A stretch of DNA of 64,000 nt. It comes from Cyanidium caldarium. Taxonomy: Eukaryota; Rhodophyta; Bangiophyceae; Cyanidiales; Cyanidiaceae. Below the pieces are notes generated by a model. That model searched no databases. It had not been told where the DNA came from and was given only the letters and a program-made list of their open reading frames with translations. The position numbers and the translations under genes were made by a program. The stretch lies in contig JANCYW010000009.1 in NCBI GenBank assembly GCA_026184775.1, positions 423,413-487,412 on the forward strand. The letters are read 5' to 3'. Shown here one piece after another: positions 26,629-34,335 of this stretch (positions are counted from its first letter, which is position 1; every line of letters starts with the position of its first letter).

Positions 26629-26824
26629 TCCGACCGACGAGAGTACCTCCGCGACGCCGTTGTGCTCCCGATTGCCCCGCACGAGCGAAAACAGCATATA
26701 AACGAAGATGGAGAGGGGACGTGTGCGTGCAGGACTGCGTGCACCGGTGGAGCGGTATGGTATGCACAATAGGGTCTTCATAAATAACGCCACCCACTCC
26801 TCCTCCTCCTCCTCCTCCCATTCA

Positions 26825-27505
26825 CTACACTTCTCGATAGGCTTTCACGGCGGTCAGTGGCGGGAAGTAAGAGCGCACCAGCCATACGTTCCCGGCGGCG
26901 ATGGCGGTGACCATGCCCAGCTTCAGCAGCGCCGACACGCTCATGCGGCGCATCGCCCGTTTCAGATGCTCCACTTGCCACAGAGACTGCCAACGCGCCG
27001 CGTTCTGCTCCCAGCGCAGCAGTTGCAGCGTGCCGAACAGTTGCGCCGCCTGTCGCTCCAGCCGCTGCACTTGTTGCCGCTGCGCCGCACCCTGCAACGC
27101 CGCCGCCTCGTTCCCTTCCACACCCACCAGCGTCGGCACTCCACGCACTCCCAGCTGCGCCAGCAGTGAGAGAGGTGTGGAGCGTCGGCTCTGAAAACAC
27201 ACCTCGTACTCGCCGTCCTCCTTCACCGCCACCTCGAACTGCCGCTCCGCCCCCTGCGCCTGCAACACCACCGCGCCCGACGGCGCCCGCACCGTCACCG
27301 AAATATCCTGCGCCACCGCTTCATCACCGCCGCTCGCGTAGCTGCCGACGAGGCTCTGCGACACCAGCGCCGACTCCGTGAAACACTGCGGCTCGTGCGG
27401 CGGCAGGCTGAGCGTGAGCGCGTGAGTGGCCGAGGGTGCGCGCCCGAGGAGGAGGACGAGGAAAAGGAAGATGAGAAGACGTTGAAGGGATGCGAATGGG
27501 ATCAT
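26825..27505 (-). CDS. p24/emp24 GOLD-domain cargo receptor (first copy)
   Basis: 226-residue type I membrane protein of the p24 family, which cycles between ER and Golgi in COPI/COPII vesicles. It has a signal peptide (about 1-29), then a GOLD domain with the expected Cys pair (CFTE near 41 and VCF near 102) and a heptad-rich coiled coil (about 140-185). A membrane segment (about 195-213) is followed by a short tail ending PLTAVKAYREV. The di-lysine tail of some p24s is absent. It diverges from the Yos1 gene across 252 bp that carries (GA)n and (CA)n tracts. Confidence 0.85.
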   Translation of the reverse strand: MIPFASLQRLLIFLFLVLLLGRAPSATHALTLSLPPHEPQCFTESALVSQSLVGSYASGGDEAVAQDISVTVRAPSGAVVLQAQGAERQFEVAVKEDGEYEVCFQSRRSTPLSLLAQLGVRGVPTLVGVEGNEAAALQGAAQRQQVQRLERQAAQLFGTLQLLRWEQNAARWQSLWQVEHLKRAMRRMSVSALLKLGMVTAIAAGNVWLVRSYFPPLTAVKAYREV

Positions 27506-27660
27506 GGTGGAGAGAGAGAGAGAGGGCAGAGCGGTCGACGATTCCCCTCGTCAGGAGAGTGAACCACTGCTGGTCGCCCCCGACACGTTCGCTGAGGCAC
27601 CCGCGCTGCTCGCACGGTCCGACGGCGTGTGGCGAATCGGTGTTGGGCGCGTGGCGCGCG

Positions 27661-27683
27661 CGCACACACACACACACACACAA
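27661..27683 (+). repeat. (CA)n microsatellite
   Basis: About ten CA dinucleotides in the promoter shared by the first p24 gene and the Yos1 gene, with a shorter (GA)n tract at about 27508-27525. Confidence 0.8.
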
Positions 27684-27757
27684 CGTGTCGGGGGCCGTCT
27701 CACAGAGAGGCGTCTCTCCGGTTTGCGACCATCGCGGTGAGTCGATTATTCCGGTGC

Positions 27758-27997
27758 ATGGCGCTGACGCTCGGGTCGTTGTTGTTGTCGCTGTTGCTGT
27801 TTGTCAATGCGATAGCGGTGCTGAACGAGGAGCGATTCCTGGCGCGGGTGGGTTGGCAGCGCGATCAGCCGCCGGAGACGCGCGCCACCGTCAAGGGGCG
27901 TCTGGTCGGTCTGCTGTACGCGGTGCACACGCTGTTGCCCATTCCGCTAGTGATAGCAAATGGTCTGTCGATTGTGGTCTTGTTGATCTTGGGGTGA
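27758..27997 (+). CDS. YOS1: Yos1 / IER3IP1-like ER-Golgi transport protein
   Basis: 79-residue protein close in length and layout to yeast Yos1 and human IER3IP1, which bind Yip1/Yif1 and are needed for ER-to-Golgi transport. It has an N-terminal hydrophobic helix (MALTLGSLLLSLLLFVNAIAVLNEERFL), a short polar loop with the conserved VKGRLVGLLYAVHTLLP, and a C-terminal helix ending in G. The first Met of the hydrophobic helix fixes the start. It sits between two p24-family genes of the same pathway. Confidence 0.85.
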   Translation: MALTLGSLLLSLLLFVNAIAVLNEERFLARVGWQRDQPPETRATVKGRLVGLLYAVHTLLPIPLVIANGLSIVVLLILG

Positions 27998-28156
27998 GTC
28001 GGGGGATACCCTCTCGGTCCGATGGTCGGAGGGGCGCTGCACCCGTCACACGCCCCTCCGCACCACGCATCGTCACGCCTGACAAGCATTTATCCGGTCA
28101 TTCCCGCTGAGGACGCAGCCTGATTCGTATGCGCTCGCTCCTCCCTAGTGCCCACC

Positions 28157-28864
28157 CTATGGACCGTAGTAGGCCAGCAGTTTGTCAAAGTCGGTCGCCG
28201 TGGCCGCGAGCCACTTGCGCACCGCACTGATCCGCTTCGGAGTGCGCTGACTCTGATTGGCGCGCATCCTGGCCGCCACTTGCAACTCATTCAGGTCCTG
28301 CAGAATGTTGCGCACGATGCGGTCGGTGCGTTTCTGCACCTCCTCGTCAAAGTTGGCGTCGGCCACCGCGTTGAGCGCGTCGCGCAGGGCGTCGAAACGG
28401 AAGACGCGGTGCATGTCGGTGAGGATGTCGGCGGTCTGCGGCGCCGACTCGAACTTGGCGCTGATGTCCCTCAGGGCGCTTCGGTAGGCGCGCACCGCGT
28501 CCAGCTGCGACTTGATCCGCTGCCGATCCGCGTCGGTCACCTTGGGCATTTCGGTGCGGTCCTCCACGTTGATGCCCGGCTTGGGGTAGAGTTTGCGGGC
28601 GAGCGCATCGGTCATCCCGGCATCGGACGGTCGCACCGCCCCGATGCCCAGTGCGGCCGCTGCCGCTGCCAGCACCGCTGCCGATAAAAAACGCCGACGT
28701 GACGCACAGTGAGGCGCATCGGGTGAAGGCGCAGAGGCGGTGAGCGAGAGCGCGCCGGCGTGACGCCGACGTTGCGACCGGGGACAGCTGCGCGATGGCG
28801 TCGCGTGTTGGCGGATCGGTCGGCGCAATGCCTTGGCAGCGCCCGGCGCCCCGAAGACGAACAT
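28157..28864 (-). CDS. PSBQ: PsbQ'-type photosystem II oxygen-evolving complex protein, lumenal
   Basis: 235-residue precursor. The N-terminus MFVFGAPGAAK starts with Phe near position 2, as red-algal plastid transit peptides do, and is rich in Arg/Ser. A second signal follows: a twin-arginine motif (RRRFL, about 56-60), a hydrophobic Ala-rich core (61-75) and an A-x-A-like site near 82, so the protein should enter the thylakoid lumen by the Tat route. The mature ~150 residues form a four-helix-bundle pattern ending FDKLLAYYGP, as in PsbQ/PsbQ'. PsbQ' is an extrinsic subunit of red-algal photosystem II stabilising the manganese cluster. Confidence 0.88.
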   Translation of the reverse strand: MFVFGAPGAAKALRRPIRQHATPSRSCPRSQRRRHAGALSLTASAPSPDAPHCASRRRFLSAAVLAAAAAALGIGAVRPSDAGMTDALARKLYPKPGINVEDRTEMPKVTDADRQRIKSQLDAVRAYRSALRDISAKFESAPQTADILTDMHRVFRFDALRDALNAVADANFDEEVQKRTDRIVRNILQDLNELQVAARMRANQSQRTPKRISAVRKWLAATATDFDKLLAYYGP

Positions 28865-29352
28865 GGCCCTGGCCCCCGACGAGAGCGCAACCCACGGCCT
28901 GGGCTTGATGGGTGGAACCGGGACGGCTGCCGCGACGGATGCGAAATATAAGGTAGGTCGCAACGAAAGGCGACGCCCCCGCACACTTGCCAAACGCCCC
29001 TGCTCGTGGCCTACCCGCTTCCCGGAAAGTGTGTCGCTTGGTGCCACCGACCTGCCGCGTTGCTCGCAGCGCTCGGTGAAGCGTGTCGACAACGCCTCGC
29101 GCGAGGCGATCGCGGCGCCCGAGCGCCGATCGTGCGGTCAGCGGCGCGCCCGCACGGGGAACGCCGAGCACCGCGGAGGTCAAACGCCAGGGCAACGCGT
29201 CGGGTGGTGCTACGGCAGCGTGCTGGGACCTTTCGGACAGGCAGGTCGCGTTGAATTAGACTGGTAGGCGACAGGGAATGCCGTTATCCCGGAGGCGGAA
29301 ATTGGCGGGGATCCCGACAGGGCCGTTTCGCGAGTGCCACCTCACGGCGACA
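28865..29352. promoter_or_regulatory. 488-bp divergent intergenic region (PsbQ' / second p24)
   Basis: No gene supported. A TATA-like AAATATAA at 28944-28951 lies about 80 bp upstream of the PsbQ' start on the minus strand (read as TTATATTT) and is the best promoter candidate here. An in-frame ATG at 29278 lies upstream of the p24 start. Confidence 0.45.
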
Positions 29353-30021
29353 ATGCGATTCACTCGTCCACACCGAACACGCACGACGACACCTCGTCTC
29401 TGGCTCCCTCTTTCTTTGGTGCTGCTGTTGGTCCTCTCGAGTGCTCTCCTCCCCCGTCCGGCGCGCGCGCTGGAGTTCGAGGTGTCCGCCGCGGACGGGC
29501 CGAACGGCACCTGTCTGGTGGAGACGCTGCACGCATCCCAAAGCGTGTCGGCCAACTTTTACCCCTCCGACTGGGCGCTGGAGCAGGTGGCTTGCACGGT
29601 GACTGACCCGGACGGCGCGGTGGTGGTGCGCGAGACCACCGAGCGGGACGGTCGCCTGGTGTTCACCGCGGCGGCCGATGGCGAGTACGTGTTCTGTTTT
29701 GTGCCGCGTGCGGAGCGCGCCGCGGTCCACTTCGAGGTGAACACGTACGTGTTCCCCGAGTTGCAGAACGTGGTGCACAAGGAGCGCGTGGACCGCACCG
29801 AGGCCTCCATCCTGGGCCTGGCGCGCTCCCTTCAGGCGGTCAAGCAGCAGGCGCGCATGGTGATGCACGCGCACGTGCTGGCGTGGAATGCCGCCCTGGC
29901 CAATCAGTCGCGCCTGCGCGTGTGCACCGTGTTGGAGCTGGTGCTGCTGGTGTTGACGCTAGCTTGGCAGATGCGGCAAGTGCACCGCATGTTCCAGACG
30001 AAACCGCCGCGGCTGCGATAA
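29353..30021 (+). CDS. p24/emp24 GOLD-domain cargo receptor (second copy)
   Basis: 222-residue type I membrane protein of the p24 family. The signal peptide (about 1-39, cleavage after ARA) is followed by a GOLD domain (LEFEV start, Cys near 53 and FCF near 117), a helical coiled-coil stalk and one membrane segment (about 193-208). The basic tail ends QTKPPRLR. The later ATG was preferred because it starts directly with the signal peptide. This sequence is distinct from the p24 gene 2 kb away, so the two likely represent different p24 subfamilies rather than a fresh tandem copy. Confidence 0.85.
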   Translation: MRFTRPHRTRTTTPRLWLPLSLVLLLVLSSALLPRPARALEFEVSAADGPNGTCLVETLHASQSVSANFYPSDWALEQVACTVTDPDGAVVVRETTERDGRLVFTAAADGEYVFCFVPRAERAAVHFEVNTYVFPELQNVVHKERVDRTEASILGLARSLQAVKQQARMVMHAHVLAWNAALANQSRLRVCTVLELVLLVLTLAWQMRQVHRMFQTKPPRLR

Positions 30022-30251
30022 CGTCCGGCGGGAGGGAGTGCGCGACGGGGGTGCATGTGACCGAGCGGGGTGCGGCCAGCGCGGGCCGCGTCGGGGATAT
30101 TTATGTACAACCGAGTGGTCAGTGGTGAGCACCGTAAAAGTTAGCTTCCTTGCCGAGGGGGCGGTAGAGCGGGCACCGTGCAACGTTCAGGGTCCGCAGG
30201 ATGAAGTGGGAAACGCTGCCGCCATCCAACAGCAACCTGCTCATCGCTTTG

Positions 30252-31160
30252 CTAGCCGCGCGACATGGAATCTGTGCCGCCCTGCAACGCTGCGCCGCGC
30301 TTCTCGTCGGCCGAGGCGTTCGCCTCTTCCCCGTGCTGGATCTCGCTTGCCCGCCACAGAGCGTAGGCAGCGTGGCCGTCGAGGCCGAAGCCCATCGCGG
30401 CACTCTCCCGTAAGCGCCGCGCCAGCGAGGCGCAGCGCAACGGTTCGCCGAAGAGGCGGACCGACCTCAGCGCCACGTAATGCAGACGGTCGGTGAGTTG
30501 CTGCTGCGGGAAACCGCGCAATCGCAGCACCACATACAGACCGACCATGGGTGGCTGCAGCCCGAACGTCTGCGGCTCGCTGGTGTTCTGGCCGCGGTAG
30601 GACGGCGCCAGCGCCGCCGCCGCCGCCTCGTCGGCGTCGGGCACGTCTGCGCTGCCGTCCGCCAACGCGATGCCGCCGCGCAGACTGCATCCCACACCGA
30701 TGTCCACCGCCTGAAACGGGTATATCGGCCGTCCGGGATGAAAGTCGGCCCGGAATACCGTCAACTGCACCGCGTACAGCACACACGCCTGCTGCAGTCG
30801 GTACACCAGCAGTGCGGTGCCGGGCGCGACGTCGGCCGTGGCGGCGCCGGCCGACACCGCCGCAAACCCCCGACTGGAATAGAACGTCTCCTCATCGTCG
30901 TCCAGCGTGCACTCCACGTTCTGCGACACCACATCGTCGCACGAATCACACCCGACCGGTTGCACGTACCGCCGCGCGTCCAGCAGCGGCCACCGGACCG
31001 GCGCCGCCTCCGACGCTGCCCGCGCCGCCGCATCCACTTCACTCGACTCGGCCACAAACTCTATGCCCATACGACCCGCCAGTATCGTCCGCTCAAATAG
31101 AGTGCCCTCAGGAAACATGCCTCCACCGCCATCACCTCGGTTCCACCAGGTGACGTTCAT
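30252..31160 (-). CDS. At4g00755-type protein without a visible F-box
   Basis: 302 residues. The centre and C-terminus match the domain that follows the F-box in plant protein At4g00755: SSRG, then ALLVYRLQQACVLYAVQLTVF, FHPGRPIYPFQAVDIGVG, and GLYVVLRLRGF...LHYVALRSVRLFGEPL. This looks like a jelly-roll/discoidin-like fold of unknown ligand. I see no F-box in the N-terminus, so a substrate-receptor role is not shown. Start at MNVTWW because the longer frame runs into the divergent calcineurin B promoter. The C-terminal ~40 residues are polar. Confidence 0.6.
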   Translation of the reverse strand: MNVTWWNRGDGGGGMFPEGTLFERTILAGRMGIEFVAESSEVDAAARAASEAAPVRWPLLDARRYVQPVGCDSCDDVVSQNVECTLDDDEETFYSSRGFAAVSAGAATADVAPGTALLVYRLQQACVLYAVQLTVFRADFHPGRPIYPFQAVDIGVGCSLRGGIALADGSADVPDADEAAAAALAPSYRGQNTSEPQTFGLQPPMVGLYVVLRLRGFPQQQLTDRLHYVALRSVRLFGEPLRCASLARRLRESAAMGFGLDGHAAYALWRASEIQHGEEANASADEKRGAALQGGTDSMSRG

Positions 31161-31350
31161 GGGTCGGTCGAGAGGAGAAACGCGCACCGGACGAACCGCG
31201 AGACGAGCGCGCTGCCGCCATCGCCGCGCACGCGTTCGGTCACCCGCGTCGCGGACGGGCGCACGGAGGACACCCGCGCCATCGGCACACGCCGAGACCT
31301 GTCTCCCAAACGCCGCAACAACACAGCGTGGGAATGTGGGAGTGAGTGCC

Positions 31351-31941
31351 ATGGGCGCCAATTCGTCGACTTTGTTGGACGACGACGTGTCGGAGATTGT
31401 GGCGTCGTCGTCGTTTACGCGCGCGGAGATCGAGCGCTTGTACGCCCGATTTCAGAAACTGGACCGCAACGGGTCGGGCACGGTGGACGCGGCCGAATTT
31501 CTGATGATACCCGAGTTGGCGATGAATCCGCTGGTGCCGCGCATCGTGGAGATATTCGACGGGGTGAATTTCGCGCAGTTTGTGCAGCTGCTGTCGGCGT
31601 TCGGGCCCAAGGCGCCGCGCGACGCCAAGCTGGCGTTTGTGTTTCGCTTCTACGACGTGGACGGCGACGGGGTGATCAGCGAGCGTGACGTGATGCACGT
31701 GTTTCGGCTGCTGGTGGGCGAAAACCTGGACGAGGAGGCGCTGGAGCGCATCGTGCGGCAGACGATACGCGATATGCGGGCCGCGTGCGGAACAGATGGG
31801 GCGCGCGCTGTCGAGGGCCGGGCAGCGGAGGCGGAGGGTGCGGCGGCGCCGAACCGCGAACTGCTGCAGTTGACGCGGGAGGAGTTTGCACGGGCGCTGG
31901 ACTCGGTGGATGTGGACGCGCTGCTGCAAGTGTCGATATAA
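31351..31941 (+). CDS. CNB1: Calcineurin B regulatory subunit
   Basis: 196-residue EF-hand protein. The N-terminal MGANSS is an N-myristoylation signal. EF1 (DRNGSGTVDAAE, about 45) and EF3 (DVDGDGVISERD, about 100) are intact. The second EF loop is shortened to FDGVNFAQF and the fourth is replaced by a ~25-residue Ala/Gly/Glu-rich insertion, so probably only two calcium sites remain. The flanking helices (PELAMNPLVPRIVEIF, FRFYDVDGDG, LDEEALERIVRQTI) follow calcineurin B closely. CNB activates the calcineurin A phosphatase; the A subunit is not in this window. Confidence 0.85.
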   Translation: MGANSSTLLDDDVSEIVASSSFTRAEIERLYARFQKLDRNGSGTVDAAEFLMIPELAMNPLVPRIVEIFDGVNFAQFVQLLSAFGPKAPRDAKLAFVFRFYDVDGDGVISERDVMHVFRLLVGENLDEEALERIVRQTIRDMRAACGTDGARAVEGRAAEAEGAAAPNRELLQLTREEFARALDSVDVDALLQVSI

Positions 31942-32115
31942 GCGCAGGGGAGGAGTGGGTGGACGTCGGCGGGCGGGGGCATTTGGGGCGTTCGATCATA
32001 TAATCTACTTTACGGAGCGCGTCGGGGCGCGGTGGCTTGGGCGCGCACTCGCCGCCTGCACATTCCCGTCACCGTCGATCGTCGCGAATGTCCGCGCTCG
32101 TCGTTCCCGCCGCCC

Positions 32116-33798
32116 TCACGCGGCCACATGGACACCATTCGCCACGCTCTCTCGCCGAACTGCCTCCTCGGTGGTCGGTGGCGGGCGTCTCCACTCGGGC
32201 ACGATCAAACTGTCTGCCGGGTAAATGGTCGGCAAGTAGATGATCTCGTCGCTCTGCGGCGTGCGCACCCGCTGCCAGTTCAGGGTGGTGGCCAGAATCG
32301 CCAAATAACACATCAGGTGGTTAATGGCGTAATGGCGACCCACGCAGGCGTGCGGTCCGCAGCCAAAGGTCATGAAGTGCTTGCGGTACTTGAGGTCCTC
32401 CTGGCGCTCGGGCATCATGCGCTCGGGGTCGAACTTGCCCGGCTCCGGGAATCCCTCCATGCAGGCGGCCCACAGGCTGGGAATGACCAGCGTGCCCCGG
32501 GGCACGGTGTAGGTGTCGGTGAGCGGGATATTGCGCATAGCCACCTGCGGCACCAGCGTGGGCGGCGGGCGGAATCGCAGCACCTCCATGATCACCGCGC
32601 GCGCGTAGGTCATCTGCTCCAGCAGTTCGTAGGTGAGCGGCTCGTCGTTGGGCCGCAGCCGCGCCTGCTCCTCGCGCACTTTGTGCAGCACGTCTTTGCG
32701 CTCGGCCACCAGCACGGTGGTCCAGGTCAGCGACGCCGTCGAGGCGTCTTGGGCGGCAAACAAAAAGTCCAGCAGCGCGTCGGCCATCTCGTGGTCGGCG
32801 CTGTACTTGGGCGGCGGCACGCCCTGATGCTGCGCCTCGGCCACCTCTTCCAGCACCGTCAGCGTCCAGAAATCCAGCAGGCACTCCGGCTCGACCGCGT
32901 CGCCGCTCTGCATGCGCTTCTTGGAGCGGCGCACACACTCGGTCAGCGCGCGCATAATACGTCGGCGCGCCTGAATCGCCCGCCACAGCCCCGTGCCCGG
33001 CAGCGCGATGGGGAACGAGAGGAAGCCCTGCGTAATGTACAGATAGTCGCGGCAGAAGCGCTCGCGGTCTTGCAGGTACGGCCCCACGAACACCGTCTGG
33101 GAGGTCATCAGGTTCAGATCGCGCACCCGAGTGCGCACCTCCAGCGGCGCCCTGGCAGCACCGTCTTCCGCGCTCTGTGTCTCCTGCATCCACGCGGCGA
33201 TGTGCTGGCGGATGAGGCGCTCCTGAATGCTGAGGTACACGCCCAGCGCTTTGCGGGAGAAGAGCCGCAAAAACGACTGCCGCAGCGCCTTGTGCTCGAC
33301 GCCCGATTTGAAGGCGATGTTGTTCTTGCCGAGAATCTTCCACCCGTTGGGGTGCAGGATCATTTCGAAATCGCTCGGTCCGTTGTTGTTCAGCACGAAG
33401 CGCGAAACATCCGTGTTGGTGATAAATACCGTGAAGAAACCGGCGATGGACGTCCAGCTCAACCCGGACGGGCACAGACGGCGCTGCTGCTCCCAAAACC
33501 AGTACGGCTGCCATACCATACTGGCCACGCAACCGATGAAGGGCGGCAAGAAGCGCGGGCCGGCTATCTTCCCGAAACCGGCCTTGTACCGCAGACGCAC
33601 CTGTTCCACAATCGCCAGCAGCAACAACAGCAGGGTAGCGTAGGCGGCACAACGCGCCGGCACCGACCACGCGGAGATGCCCAGCCACGCATCGGTCGCC
33701 GCCGAGCCCGCGCGCAGCCGCGCCCCCAAGTCCCACCGAGCCCACCACGTCGCCGCAGTCTGCGCCGCGCGCGCACCCGCGTCCATCAATGCCTCCAT
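32116..33798 (-). CDS. CYP710: Cytochrome P450, sterol C-22 desaturase type (CYP710/CYP61)
   Basis: 560-residue membrane-anchored P450 with an N-terminal transmembrane segment at about 38-58. Conserved parts are the FWEQQRR and NGWKILGKNNIAF regions, the LRQSFLRLFSRKALGVYLSIQ stretch typical of CYP710/CYP61, the I-helix AQDASTASLTW with the Thr, the ExxR in the K-helix (EVLRFRPP) and the haem loop FGCGPHACVG followed by YAINHLMCYLAIL (about 476). This family inserts the C-22 double bond of stigmasterol/ergosterol-type sterols in the ER. ATG at MEALMDAG is the first in frame. Confidence 0.88.
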   Translation of the reverse strand: MEALMDAGARAAQTAATWWARWDLGARLRAGSAATDAWLGISAWSVPARCAAYATLLLLLLAIVEQVRLRYKAGFGKIAGPRFLPPFIGCVASMVWQPYWFWEQQRRLCPSGLSWTSIAGFFTVFITNTDVSRFVLNNNGPSDFEMILHPNGWKILGKNNIAFKSGVEHKALRQSFLRLFSRKALGVYLSIQERLIRQHIAAWMQETQSAEDGAARAPLEVRTRVRDLNLMTSQTVFVGPYLQDRERFCRDYLYITQGFLSFPIALPGTGLWRAIQARRRIMRALTECVRRSKKRMQSGDAVEPECLLDFWTLTVLEEVAEAQHQGVPPPKYSADHEMADALLDFLFAAQDASTASLTWTTVLVAERKDVLHKVREEQARLRPNDEPLTYELLEQMTYARAVIMEVLRFRPPPTLVPQVAMRNIPLTDTYTVPRGTLVIPSLWAACMEGFPEPGKFDPERMMPERQEDLKYRKHFMTFGCGPHACVGRHYAINHLMCYLAILATTLNWQRVRTPQSDEIIYLPTIYPADSLIVPEWRRPPPTTEEAVRRESVANGVHVAA

Positions 33799-34335
33799 GA
33801 CCTCTGTGTTCCCTCTCACTCACCGTCTCGGTGCTGGACGTAGTCGGTGGATGGCAGAGAAGCGGTTTGCGAACGAGTACCGCGAAACCCAACGCGTGTT
33901 CTTCACGTCCAGTGCGCCTGCCACCACACCATCACGACCACTGGCTCTCGCGGTGGATGCGCGGCCGCGTCGATGGGTGTGCACCAGGCGATGCGCGCAT
34001 TCGTGGTGATCGCGCCGCTCGGGGATGCGAAGGCGGTGCCGAAAAGTAAGGGAATCGGGGGAAATAAGGGAATCGGAGTCGCGCCATCCGCTGGCGTCTG
34101 CCGGCAGCTGCGAAACGACGGTTCCAGCGGGTTCGTCGAGCACCCGCTCATTTCGGAGGCGGCCCTCGGCTCGAAGCATAACGGTGTGCAGCGAGAGGAG
34201 GTGGCGTGCGTGATCATCGCACTGAGGTGACTGCGCCCTGACCGGTGGGTGTTCTCGTCCGCCGACGATCGCCAGCTGCGGAGGCGGCGCCGTGTCCGCC
34301 ATCGTTCCTCAGAGCACCCTGTTCTGCGTCGGTGG
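33799..34335. promoter_or_regulatory. 537-bp divergent intergenic region (CYP710 / DDHD lipase)
   Basis: No coding sequence supported on either strand. It contains an A-rich direct repeat (AAGTAAGGGAATCGG / AAATAAGGGAATCGG at about 34045 and 34061) of unknown meaning. Presumed bidirectional promoter. Confidence 0.4.

Noticed and set aside
30022-30251. Possible small RNA gene in the convergent gap after the second p24
   Set aside because: AT-rich patch (GGATATTTATGTAC) looked promoter-like, but I could not fold or assign any known RNA class.
32032-33843. Long plus-strand frame opposite the cytochrome P450
   Set aside because: His/Gln/Arg-rich antisense shadow of a strong P450 gene.
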